Translations under genes and position numbers: made by a program
Shown here: piece after piece, positions 43,276-51,557 of the stretch
How the letters are laid out: each line of letters starts with the position of its first letter
How positions within the stretch are numbered: the stretch's first letter is position 1
Source of the DNA: Mangrovimicrobium sp033283325
GTDB lineage: Bacteria; Pseudomonadota; Gammaproteobacteria; Pseudomonadales; Halieaceae
Direction: 5' to 3'
Assembly (NCBI GenBank): GCA_033283325.1
Contig: JAWMQO010000003.1
Coordinates: forward strand, 62,001 to 126,000
Length of the DNA: 64,000 nt
The notes under the pieces: model-generated
What the model saw: only the letters and a program-made list of their open reading frames with translations
Told to the model about the DNA's origin: nothing
Database searches by the model: none

Positions 43276-43947
43276 TTACTCCCAGGGATGGTCCAGGGTC
43301 ATACCACAGCCGCGATAGTGGCGATCGTTGAGCGTCACCTCAACCCGCAGTTCGAAGCGCTCTCCGCTCATGGTGTCCATGCACTCTTCGGCCACGGCTT
43401 CTACGCTCAGATGGTCCTCGCCCCTGACGGCGCTATAGTTCAACCCACCGGCGTCATCGCTGGCACTGAAATCCTGGAACAGATGCCGGGTGGCACCGTA
43501 ATCGCCGACGAACAGGATACTGTCGCCCTCGCGAACCTCGACATGCCAGCCGGGTTCGTTGCCCACGGCGCGCAGGTCGATACCGCGACGGCGGGCGTCC
43601 TCCCAGGGCACCCGACGGGGGTTGGGTGAGCAGTTACGGTAGTAAATCCCCGCGGCGTCCAGCATGGCTTCCTCGCCCTTGCTCCAGAACACCATGTCGC
43701 CCTCCTCGTATTTCGCGCCGGAGGCGCTGCGTACCTGGGACAGCACCCGGTACTGGTCCTCGAGCCAGATGGCGACCTCGCCCGGCCCGGTACGCAGGAT
43801 GAAATCCCCCGTGTCGCACTCGTAGACCAGCGTCTGGACTCCCACTACCACAGCTTCATTGGCCACTTCCGCGGACGGCGCCGCATCCGGTGTACTGGCG
43901 CAGGCACTGACGGCCAGCAGGGGTAGAGTGAGCAGCAAATGTTTCAT
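43276..43947 (-). CDS. Lipoprotein with MliC-like domain and a second conserved domain
   Basis: 223 residues. A lipoprotein signal ends in LLAVSAC. Residues about 38-105 match MliC, the membrane-bound inhibitor of c-type lysozymes (YECDTGDF, AIWLEDQYRVL, ASGAKYEEGDMVFWSKG). Residues about 120-223 (RAVGNEPGWHVEV onward) resemble COG3650 proteins of unknown role. Lysozyme defence at the outer membrane is plausible but unproven. The combination is found in other proteobacteria as far as I recall. Confidence 0.8.
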   Translation of the reverse strand: MKHLLLTLPLLAVSACASTPDAAPSAEVANEAVVVGVQTLVYECDTGDFILRTGPGEVAIWLEDQYRVLSQVRSASGAKYEEGDMVFWSKGEEAMLDAAGIYYRNCSPNPRRVPWEDARRRGIDLRAVGNEPGWHVEVREGDSILFVGDYGATRHLFQDFSASDDAGGLNYSAVRGEDHLSVEAVAEECMDTMSGERFELRVEVTLNDRHYRGCGMTLDHPWE

Positions 43948-44028
43948 GATTACACGCCTTTTTTAACTGCGGGGGTCAGCCGGTATTTCCGGATACACGT
44001 TACTACGGCTCGAATTGGCAGTCGCCTG

Positions 44029-44745
44029 CTAATCACCGAGGAATGCCAGGGCAATCATACGCAAGGCCAGCAGTGTGATCAGCCAGCGGAACCAGCGGCT
44101 GAAATCCCCCTGCGGAATCCGCCGACGCAGACGGGTACCGAGAAAGGAACCGGCGGATACCGCCAGCACCATCCCCACCAGCAATTGCCACCAGGGCGCA
44201 AAACTGAAACCGAGGAGCAGGAAAGCCAGCAACCTGAAGGCGTGGTTGAGGCTCATGTAGAGCGCGGTATTCACCACCAGCCAGTCGCGTTCACTGCGGT
44301 ACCGCGCCAGCACCGAGGCACCCAGCGGCCCGGTGGCGCCGGCGATCATGCCCAGGCCGGTCTGGTAGAAACCCAGCAGGATGAGGCTCCAGCGCCCTCC
44401 CCCGGGCAAGGCGGGAAGGGGTAGCCAGGTGATCAACAGGATAAATACCCCGATCACCGCCGGCAGCCAGTCCACCGCAATTCCGCGGTAAACCTCGCCG
44501 CCGAGCAGCGCGCCCGCGGCGGCGCCCAGCGCGATCGGCGCCGCCAGTGACCACTGTAGCTGTCGCCGGTCGAAAGCGCAGCGACTGGCATTGCTGGCCA
44601 GTTGGGTCGCGGCATGCAGGGGCAGCAGGGCCGACGTCGGTACCAGGCCCGGCATGCAGGCGAGCAGGAGCACACCGCCCCCCATACCCACCGTCGCGGC
44701 GAGGGTGGAGCTGAGAAATGCGACTGGCAACAGGAGGTATTCCAA
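44029..44745 (-). CDS. TauE/SafE-family permease
   Basis: 238 residues if started at the TTG giving LEYLLLPVAFLSSTLAATVG; no ATG or GTG lies in frame nearby and the longer frame is non-family sequence. About seven or eight membrane segments; the opening loop VGMGGGVLLLACM and the middle GATGPLGASVL fit the TauE/SafE pattern. These permeases move organic or sulfur anions; substrate unknown. It faces the serine protease gene divergently. Confidence 0.82.
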   Translation of the reverse strand: MEYLLLPVAFLSSTLAATVGMGGGVLLLACMPGLVPTSALLPLHAATQLASNASRCAFDRRQLQWSLAAPIALGAAAGALLGGEVYRGIAVDWLPAVIGVFILLITWLPLPALPGGGRWSLILLGFYQTGLGMIAGATGPLGASVLARYRSERDWLVVNTALYMSLNHAFRLLAFLLLGFSFAPWWQLLVGMVLAVSAGSFLGTRLRRRIPQGDFSRWFRWLITLLALRMIALAFLGD

Positions 44746-44851
44746 GCTTGCACGCCCACCAGGGGCATTGCAGCCCCGACAAGCGGACTCTACAGCATGG
44801 GCGGATTGTGGCAAGCTGTGCCACCCCTCCCGATGGATTGCCACACCGCGC

Positions 44852-45625
44852 GTGCAAGTTCGCAAGCTACTCTTCGTTAACGGCCCACCTCTCGCCGCAC
44901 TGCGCCTGCTGGCGCTGGCTGTGCTCGCCATCTTTCCGGGACTGGCCGCCGCCGCTGGCGATCCCCGCCAGGTCTTCGACGGCAACTCCCCGGACTGGCT
45001 GCGCGCGATCGGCAAACTGACGGTTCCCGCGGTGCAATACCAGGGCGGCTATCCCAGCCACCACCGGGAAAATTGCAGCGCGACGCTGGTGTCCGAAGCA
45101 CCGGGCCGGCGCGCCGACACCCTGCTCACCGCATGGCACTGCCTGGAGGATTATCGCGATCTCAGCCGGCCGATTACTGTGACCCTGCGGGGGGCGGACG
45201 GCGGAGCCATCGTGCGCGAAGCCTACCGCGCTGCGGATGGCGGCGGCATGCACGCCGACTGGGCGGTCCTCAAACTATCCCGGGCAGTTTCCAGCGAGGA
45301 AGTGGTGGCGCTACCGGTCCATCCGGGCCTGGCGGACCGGGGGCTGCCGATCATCATGGCGGGGTATTCGGGCGACGAGGGCCTCGGCGCCGCCGGCCAG
45401 GCCCTGACTTATGACGAGGGCTGCCGGATCACCGGGCAGCAGCCGGGGGAAAGCGAGAGTGACTGCCGGGCCTTCAAGGGCGCCTCCGGCGGCGCTGTCG
45501 TGCAGTTGGCTCCGGATGGGAAAGCGCGCCTGTGCGGCGTAATATCCCGCGGCGACAGCGCCTCGGTGAGTTACTTCGTACCCCTGGACAAGTTCCGCAG
45601 CGCGGTCAATCGCTACCTGAACTGA
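44852..45625 (+). CDS. Secreted trypsin-like serine protease
   Basis: 257 residues from a GTG (VQVRKLLFVNG). A signal peptide ends near GLAAAAG. The catalytic triad is visible: His in LLTAWHCLEDY, Asp in HADWAVLKL and Ser in KGASGGAVV. Cysteines near CSATL, WHC, GCRIT and DCRAF probably form disulfides. No PDZ domain is present. It is probably periplasmic or secreted with unknown target. The 3' end overlaps trhO by 20 bases. Confidence 0.82.
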   Translation: MQVRKLLFVNGPPLAALRLLALAVLAIFPGLAAAAGDPRQVFDGNSPDWLRAIGKLTVPAVQYQGGYPSHHRENCSATLVSEAPGRRADTLLTAWHCLEDYRDLSRPITVTLRGADGGAIVREAYRAADGGGMHADWAVLKLSRAVSSEEVVALPVHPGLADRGLPIIMAGYSGDEGLGAAGQALTYDEGCRITGQQPGESESDCRAFKGASGGAVVQLAPDGKARLCGVISRGDSASVSYFVPLDKFRSAVNRYLN

Positions 45626-46550
45626 CCTGTCGTGCCGGCGGCGGCGCACCGACGTGGCTCTCGCCCCGCTGTGCGGCCAGTTCCACCTGGCGCTGGCGTT
45701 CGCCGAAGCGCTCGGCGCGCTCGGGGGTAAGGCTGTCGTAGCAATAGGGGCAACTCACCCCTTTGACGTAGTGCTCCGAGCGTTTCTCTTCCTCGGTAAT
45801 CGGCCGGCGGCAGGCATAGCACTGGTCGTACTGCCCCTTTTCCAGTTGCTGGTTGACCGCCACCCGGTTGTCGAAGACGAAACACTCGCCCTCCCAGGTA
45901 CTTTCCTCCGCCGGGACATCCTCCAGGTACTGGAGAATCCCGCCCTCGAGGTGGTAGACCTCCTCGAAACCCTGTTCCAGCATGTAGGCACTGGCTTTTT
46001 CACAGCGGATACCACCGGTGCAGAACATCGCTACCTTGCGCTGCTTACCCGGGTCCATATTCTGCTTCACGTAGTCAGGGAACTCGCGAAAGGTGGTCAG
46101 GTTCGGGTCCACGGCACCGCGGAAGCTGCCGATGGCGTACTCGTAGTCGTTGCGGGTATCCAGCAGCAGCACTTCGGGGTCGTTGACCAGGGCGTTCCAG
46201 TCCCGTGGTTTGACGTAAGTGCCGACCACCCGCTTGGGGTCGATTCCCTCGACACCCATCGTGACGATCTCCCGCTTGAGCTTGACCTTCATCCGGTAGA
46301 AGGGCATCTCGTCGTCGTAGGATTCCTTGTGATGCAGCGCCTCCAGCCGGGGATCGGCGCGCAGGTAGGCCAGCACCCGGTCGATAGCCTCGCGGCTGCC
46401 GGCGATCGTGCCGTTGATGCCCTCGCGCGCCAGCAGCAGCGTACCTTTGGTACCTGCGGCCAGGCATTCGTCCAAGAGCGGTTCGCGCAGTTCGTGGAAA
46501 TCCTCGAGGGTGACGAAGCGGTAGAGCGCCGCGACAACAATCTCAGGCAT
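45606..46550 (-). CDS. trhO: tRNA uridine(34) hydroxylase TrhO (rhodanese family)
   Basis: 314 residues from MPEIVVAALYRFVTLEDF. The rhodanese domain carries the active-site loop CTGGIRCEKAS (about residues 178-188). The C-terminal zinc-finger-like cysteines lie in CYACRRP and CPYC. TrhO (YceA) hydroxylates wobble uridine to 5-hydroxyuridine. The ATG overlaps the bolA 3' end by 8 bases. The longer frame reaching 46676 lies inside bolA and was rejected. Confidence 0.93.
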   Translation of the reverse strand: MPEIVVAALYRFVTLEDFHELREPLLDECLAAGTKGTLLLAREGINGTIAGSREAIDRVLAYLRADPRLEALHHKESYDDEMPFYRMKVKLKREIVTMGVEGIDPKRVVGTYVKPRDWNALVNDPEVLLLDTRNDYEYAIGSFRGAVDPNLTTFREFPDYVKQNMDPGKQRKVAMFCTGGIRCEKASAYMLEQGFEEVYHLEGGILQYLEDVPAEESTWEGECFVFDNRVAVNQQLEKGQYDQCYACRRPITEEEKRSEHYVKGVSCPYCYDSLTPERAERFGERQRQVELAAQRGESHVGAPPPARQVSSGSD

Positions 46551-46872
46551 CACCGGACTCCTGCTTGGAACCGCCGAGACACTGGGGCGAATCCGGCGAA
46601 ACCGCGGCGCGCTCCCGCCACTCCTCGGGTGTGTAGGTGTGCAGGGCCAGGGCGTGGACCGGCCCGGAAATCTCATCCGCCAGGAGGCCGTATACCACCT
46701 GGTGGCGGGCGACCTTGCGCTTGCCGTCGAACTGGTCGCTGACCAGGGTCACCTTGAAATGGGTCTCCGAATTCGGCGGCACGCTGTGCATGTGGCTTTC
46801 GTTGACCACTTCCAGCGCCTCGGGCTGGAGCGCCGCTGCCAGTTTGCTTTCAATGGACTGCTGAACGTTCAT
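46543..46872 (-). CDS. bolA: BolA-family protein
   Basis: 109 residues from MNVQQSIESKLAAAL, with GAGGTG shortly upstream. The BolA fold is clear from ESHMHSVPPNSETHFKVTLV and RHQVVYGLLADE, followed by HALALHTYTPEEW. BolA proteins pair with monothiol glutaredoxins in Fe-S handling and affect morphology under stress. A perfect TATAAT lies at 46898-46903 on the minus strand, without an obvious -35. Confidence 0.92.
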   Translation of the reverse strand: MNVQQSIESKLAAALQPEALEVVNESHMHSVPPNSETHFKVTLVSDQFDGKRKVARHQVVYGLLADEISGPVHALALHTYTPEEWRERAAVSPDSPQCLGGSKQESGDA

Positions 46873-46897
46873 GGGGCACCTCGTATGAAGGGTCGAC

Positions 46898-46903
46898 ATT
46901 ATA
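46898..46903 (-). promoter_or_regulatory. -10 box for bolA-trhO
   Basis: TATAAT on the minus strand, 26 bases before the bolA ATG. The -35 region is poor, so this is a half match only. Confidence 0.4.
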
Positions 46904-47059
46904 CCCGAGGCGACGCGGCTCTGCCGCTGTACAAAAAAGCCCCGGCTTCCCTCCGTTTTGTGACCCGCGTCGCCTTTTCTCCATCTGCGGCCGCGCCCCC
47001 GTGTGCTCCCGCGGGGCCCGCCGCGCTATACTGGATTCTGGTAGCAGGGGAGTTCAGCC

Positions 47060-47884
47060 ATGGAACCGCTCTATAACATTCACTATGCGGGGGAGGTGCT
47101 GGAAGGGCAGGACCCGGCCGCAGTACGCGTCCGGCTCGGCAAACTGTTCAAGGCACCGGAAGCGACGCTGGACAAGCTGTTCAGCGGCCAGCCGCAGCTC
47201 CTGAAGCGCGATTGCGACAAGGCCACGGCGCTGAAATACAAGAAGGCAATGGAGCAGGCCGGGGCGAAACCGCTGATCAGCGCCGCCAGCAACCCGGGCC
47301 AGGCCAGCTCCAGCCCGCCCGAGCCAGACCCCGCTAAGCCCGCAGCCCAGGCGCAATCGGCCGCCGAACGGATCGCGGCCCTCGCCGCCGCTCCGGACGT
47401 AGGCTACCGCAAGGAAACACCAGCGCCAGTGGCCGAACCCGCCGCCGTGGCAAGGGATGACGGCCTCAGCGTGAACCCCGCCCAGGGTGAGCTGCTGCGC
47501 CCCGATGAGCGACGGGAGGATGTCGTCAGTGATATCGATGTATCTGCGTTTTCAGCCCAGGGCGATTACCAGCGCCTCGAGGCAGAGGCGGCTCCCGCCC
47601 CGCCGCCGCCGGACACCACCCACCTCGATATGGGTGCAGCGGGCGAACTGATCCCCAACCTGCCGTCGGAACTGGCGCCCCTGTCACCGGACACCAGCGC
47701 GCTGGTGCTTTCACCCGAGGGCACCGACTTCAGCGACTGCGCCGCGCCCGAGGCGATGGCACCACAGCTGGACCTGAGCGCCATCGACCTTGCCCCCGAA
47801 GGCAGTGACGTACTGGAAGAGCAATACCGGCAGCGCGAAACCGCGGCGCCCCCGGCCACGGATCATCTCTCGCTGGGGGAATAA
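47060..47884 (+). CDS. Acidic protein of unknown function with a small N-terminal domain
   Basis: 274 residues. The first ~75 (EPLYNIHYAGEVLEGQDPAA, then RLGKLFKAPEATLDKLFSG) resemble a small domain at the N-terminus of several gammaproteobacterial membrane or regulatory proteins. The rest is low-complexity, rich in A, P, E and D, with three loosely repeated acidic motifs (HLDMGAAGELIPN, VLSPEGTDFSD, DLAPEGSDVLE). No signal peptide or membrane segment. The 3' end overlaps the convergent histidine kinase by 22 bases. No function can be proposed. Confidence 0.7.
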   Translation: MEPLYNIHYAGEVLEGQDPAAVRVRLGKLFKAPEATLDKLFSGQPQLLKRDCDKATALKYKKAMEQAGAKPLISAASNPGQASSSPPEPDPAKPAAQAQSAAERIAALAAAPDVGYRKETPAPVAEPAAVARDDGLSVNPAQGELLRPDERREDVVSDIDVSAFSAQGDYQRLEAEAAPAPPPPDTTHLDMGAAGELIPNLPSELAPLSPDTSALVLSPEGTDFSDCAAPEAMAPQLDLSAIDLAPEGSDVLEEQYRQRETAAPPATDHLSLGE

Positions 47885-49275
47885 GGCAGGGTGATAAGCA
47901 CCCGCAGGCCGGGCCGGTTGTCCTCGAGGTCCACCGTGCCGCCGTGGTAATGCGCCACCGCCTGGGCCATGCTGAGCCCCAGGCCATGCCCCGGTTGCGC
48001 CGAGCGACTGGGATCCACCCGGTAAAAACGCCGGAACACGTCCTTCCAGTGCTCCTCCGAGATCCCCGGCCCGGTATCGCTTATGGTCACCCGGTGGCTT
48101 GCATGTTCACCGCTGCCGGGCTGTAAACCGACGCTCACCGCGCCCTGCCTGGGCGTGTACTTGATGGCGTTGTCGATCACGTTGGCGAAAAGCTGGAATA
48201 GCAGGTCGGCGTCGCCACGCGCCAGGGCCTCGCGCTCTGGCACGCTGCATCTCAGTTCGATCTCTTTCTCCTGGGCCAGCGGCTCGTAGAGTTCCACCGC
48301 GTCGCGCAGAACCCGGCCCAGCTCCACCTCGCGCTTGCCGCTGTAATAACTGCCGGATTCCAATGTGGAAATGCGCAGTACGGCATTGAAGGACTGCAGC
48401 AGGTGGTCACATTCGGCGACCATGCTTTCCACTGCGGGCCGACGCTCCGGCGAGATATCATCGCGCAGGCGGATGAGCTGGTTGCGAAGGCGCCCGAGGG
48501 GCGTGCGCAGATCGTGGGCGATGTTGTCGGATATCCCCCGGATGCCCTGCATCAGGGCCTCGGTCTGGTCGAGCATGCTGTTCATCAGGCGGGCCAGGGT
48601 AACCACCTCCCCGGACTCGGCGCTGGCGTCGAGGCGCTGGGAGGGGTCGCCGCGGATGATTCGCGACATTTCCCGCCCCAGCCACTCGACCCGCTCCATG
48701 CTGCGCTTGGCAGCCAGGTAGCCGCCGATCAGTCCGAGCAGAATGGTCACCAGCATGGCCTGGGCCAGGGTGGTAAATACCAGCCGGCCACTGAAGACCA
48801 CCGAGCGGTAGTCCCGGGCGACGATGGCGCGAACGCCCTCCCCCAGGTCGCTCATGCGGGCGATGAAATCCACGTCCACCGACTCGCCCCACTGCAGCAG
48901 GCCGAGCTCGAGATAGAACCAGCCGTCGTCGAACATGCGGTAGCTGGTGGCCTCGGGAAGGTCACCGGCGATGGACTTGCCCTGGGCGTCGACCAGCAGG
49001 TAGTGGAAGCGATCCAGCAGGTGGGCATCGCGCTGGTCGCTCATGTACTGGAGGACGCCATCCAGCCCCTGCCCGTTGTAAACCAGCGTGAGGGACTCCT
49101 GTTCTTCCACGATGCTGCGGGAGAGTTCGTTGAAATAACGGTAGGAGTAAATGCCGTAGAGCAGCAGCGTAATCACCAGCACGGTGGCGGTAAGCACCAG
49201 CAGGTATTTCACGCCGTAGCGGAATGTCAGGCTGCGCAGTACCTGGCGGAACTGCCCGTTGTGTTCCTCGCTCAC
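47863..49275 (-). CDS. Membrane sensor histidine kinase
   Basis: 470 residues. Membrane segments at about 23-43 and 166-188 enclose a periplasmic sensor of about 120 residues; a HAMP region follows. The phospho-accepting histidine is H254 in SDNIAHDLRTPLGRL. ATP-binding motifs include NVIDNAIKYTP (N box) and SDTGPGISEEH with GHGLGLSMAQA. The signal is unknown. It overlaps the response regulator by 4 bases. Confidence 0.93.
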   Translation of the reverse strand: MSEEHNGQFRQVLRSLTFRYGVKYLLVLTATVLVITLLLYGIYSYRYFNELSRSIVEEQESLTLVYNGQGLDGVLQYMSDQRDAHLLDRFHYLLVDAQGKSIAGDLPEATSYRMFDDGWFYLELGLLQWGESVDVDFIARMSDLGEGVRAIVARDYRSVVFSGRLVFTTLAQAMLVTILLGLIGGYLAAKRSMERVEWLGREMSRIIRGDPSQRLDASAESGEVVTLARLMNSMLDQTEALMQGIRGISDNIAHDLRTPLGRLRNQLIRLRDDISPERRPAVESMVAECDHLLQSFNAVLRISTLESGSYYSGKREVELGRVLRDAVELYEPLAQEKEIELRCSVPEREALARGDADLLFQLFANVIDNAIKYTPRQGAVSVGLQPGSGEHASHRVTISDTGPGISEEHWKDVFRRFYRVDPSRSAQPGHGLGLSMAQAVAHYHGGTVDLEDNRPGLRVLITLPYSPSER

Positions 49276-49955
49276 CGCTTCTCGGGCCCCAGGCGATAGC
49301 CCGCACCGCGCACGGTGTGCAACAGCGCCTCGTCGAATTCGCGGTCGATTTTCTGCCGCAAGCGGGAGACATGCACATCGATGACATTGGTCTGCGGGTC
49401 GAAGTTATAACCCCAGACATGCTCCAGCAGCATGGCTCGCGTCACCACCTGGCCGGCGTGGCGCATCAGGTATTCGAGCAGGCGGTACTCGCGGGGCTGC
49501 AGGACGATGGTCTGGCCCTGGCGGCTGACTTCCTGCTGCAGCAGGTCCATGTGCAGGTCCTCGACCTGCAGGCGGGTCGGGGTTTCGTCCGCCGAGCTGC
49601 GCCTGCGCAACAGCACCTCCAGCCGGGCCAGCAGCTCTTCCATGGAAAAGGGCTTCACCAGGTAGTCGTCGGCCCCGGTCTGCAGCCCGCGCACCCGTTC
49701 GTCGACGTCGCCGAGGGCGCTGAGAATCAGCGCCGGCGTATTCCTCCCCTGCTGGCGCAGTGCCGCCAGCAGGTCCAGTCCCGAGCGGCCGGGCAACATG
49801 CGGTCGATAACCCAGAGATCGAAATCGCCCTCCAGCGCCGCGCTGTAGCCGCTGTCGCCATCGCCGCAGTGGGTGCAGCGGTAATCCGCCTTGGCCAGTT
49901 CGCTGACAATGTACTCGGCAGTGGCGAAATCGTCTTCAATCAGTAATACATGCAT
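49272..49955 (-). CDS. OmpR-family response regulator
   Basis: 227 residues. The receiver has the acidic pair EDD (8-9), the phosphorylated D51 (VIDRMLPG) and K101 (LVKPF). A winged-helix DNA-binding domain spans about 130-225 (YRLLEYLMRHAGQVVTRAMLL, NVIDVHVSRLRQKID, TVRGAGYRL). It is the first gene of the two-component pair. Its targets are not evident from the neighbours. Confidence 0.94.
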   Translation of the reverse strand: MHVLLIEDDFATAEYIVSELAKADYRCTHCGDGDSGYSAALEGDFDLWVIDRMLPGRSGLDLLAALRQQGRNTPALILSALGDVDERVRGLQTGADDYLVKPFSMEELLARLEVLLRRRSSADETPTRLQVEDLHMDLLQQEVSRQGQTIVLQPREYRLLEYLMRHAGQVVTRAMLLEHVWGYNFDPQTNVIDVHVSRLRQKIDREFDEALLHTVRGAGYRLGPEKR

Positions 49956-50036
49956 ACAGCACTCCAGTTCACGCTGCGAAATTTAGCACGCCGCTGAAAT
50001 CCGACAAAATGCGCCGACTGGGTTAGAATGCCGCCG

Positions 50037-50489
50037 ATGAACCAAGAGCTGCCCTCCCCCTCCCTGCCGCGCCACTTTCTGGCCATGGTCTACGACTCCC
50101 TGCTGGTGCTGGCGCTGGTCTTTGTGGTCTATGCCTGCGCGCTGGGAATCCAGGTCGGACTTGCCGGCGGTGAAAGCCAGGTTCTCTCGCCAATCCTTGG
50201 CCGAACACTCTTCGTGCTCTCCGTGACCGGCTTCTATTGCGCCTTCTGGCTGCGCAGCGGCCAGACGCTCGGCATGCAGACCTGGCGAATCAAGCTGGTG
50301 AGCAGTGACGGAGGTCCGCTGCGCCCGGGCCAGCTCCTGCTGCGCTGCGCCGGTGCCGCCGTATCCCTGCTCTTCCTGGGGCTGGGTTACCTGTGGAAGC
50401 TGGTGGATCGCCGCGGGCTCTACTGGCACGACCACCTCTCCGGCACGCAGCTCGTCCTGCTGCCAAAATCCAGTCGCGATAAGGATTAG
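50037..50489 (+). CDS. RDD-family membrane protein
   Basis: 150 residues from MNQELPSPSLPRHF (an ATG nine bases earlier is also possible). Three or four membrane segments, with the family-like MVYDSLLVLALVF near the N-terminus and LGMQTWRIKLVSSDGGPL in the middle. RDD proteins are of unclear function, some linked to ion homeostasis. It ends six bases before the convergent lptG. Confidence 0.82.
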   Translation: MNQELPSPSLPRHFLAMVYDSLLVLALVFVVYACALGIQVGLAGGESQVLSPILGRTLFVLSVTGFYCAFWLRSGQTLGMQTWRIKLVSSDGGPLRPGQLLLRCAGAAVSLLFLGLGYLWKLVDRRGLYWHDHLSGTQLVLLPKSSRDKD

Positions 50490-50495
50490 CCGCCC

Positions 50496-51557
50496 TCAGC
50501 GGGCCCGGCGCAGCAGGACCAGTCCCGCCAGCAGGCAGACGGCTATAGGCGCCAGCGCCGCGTAAAGCGGCTGGAAACCGAACACCAGGCTCGCCGGACC
50601 CAGCAGGTCCTGGCTGGTGCGGAAGGTGATAGCGACGATCACACCGGCGAAAATGCGAAAGCCCATGGTGCCGTCCCGCAGGGGGCCGAAGATAAAGGAA
50701 ATCGCCACCAGCACCAGCGCGCTGATCGCCAGGGGCTGCAGCACCTTGCGCCACAGGGCGAGTTGATAATCCTCCGATTCCATCCCCTGGCTCTGCAGGT
50801 AGAGGCTGTAGCGGTAGAGATCAGCAAGCCCCAGCTGATCGGGCTCCACCACCACAAGCGCCAGCAGTTCAGGCGTGATTTCCGTGTCCCACTTCAGGGT
50901 CTCGTAGCTCTCGCCGCTGGTTTGCCAGCTGCTGAAGCGGGTGCGCTGGACATCCTCCATGCGCCAGGAGTCGCCCTCGAAGGTCGCCTGGCGTGCGCGC
51001 AGGCTGGTCTGCAGCCGGCGCTGCTCGTCAAACTGCAGCAGGATCACGCCGTGTACCACGCCCTTCGGCTCGAGCGCGTTGAAGTGAACGAAGGTATTGC
51101 CCTCGCGGTTCCAGATACCGTGGCGGCCCGAGAAGGTCTCTCCGGGATTCTGGGCCAGGGCGCGACCGGTCTGCGCCATCTGGTCGCTGCGCGGCGCGAC
51201 GAGGTCGCCGAGGAGGAAGCCCAGCAAGGCGACCAGCAGGGCGGGTTTGAGCGCCATCCACACCAGGCGACCGATGGAGACACCGGCCGCACGCATCACC
51301 ACCAGCTCGCTGGAACTGGCGAGTTGTCCCAGGCCCAGCATGCAGCCGATGAGGGCCGCGAAGGGGATGTATTCATAGCAGCGCCCCGGCAGCGTGAGCA
51401 GGATATAGCGGCCGATCTGCAGGAAACCGTAGCTATCCGAGATATCCTCGGCCTCGTCGATGAAAGCCGCGATCGCATCGAGGCCGACGATCACCGCCAG
51501 CACCAGGGCGATGGCGGCCATCACGGTCCAGCCGACGTAGCGATCAAGCCCCCGCAT
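50496..51557 (-). CDS. lptG: LPS export permease LptG
   Basis: 353 residues from MRGLDRYVGWTVMAAIALV. Three membrane segments at each end enclose a periplasmic jellyroll (about 125-260). With LptF and the ATPase LptB it extracts LPS from the inner membrane for the Lpt bridge. The conserved cytoplasmic helix lies near SSELVVMRAAGVSIGRLV. The start overlaps lptF by 14 bases. Confidence 0.95.
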   Translation of the reverse strand: MRGLDRYVGWTVMAAIALVLAVIVGLDAIAAFIDEAEDISDSYGFLQIGRYILLTLPGRCYEYIPFAALIGCMLGLGQLASSSELVVMRAAGVSIGRLVWMALKPALLVALLGFLLGDLVAPRSDQMAQTGRALAQNPGETFSGRHGIWNREGNTFVHFNALEPKGVVHGVILLQFDEQRRLQTSLRARQATFEGDSWRMEDVQRTRFSSWQTSGESYETLKWDTEITPELLALVVVEPDQLGLADLYRYSLYLQSQGMESEDYQLALWRKVLQPLAISALVLVAISFIFGPLRDGTMGFRIFAGVIVAITFRTSQDLLGPASLVFGFQPLYAALAPIAVCLLAGLVLLRRAR

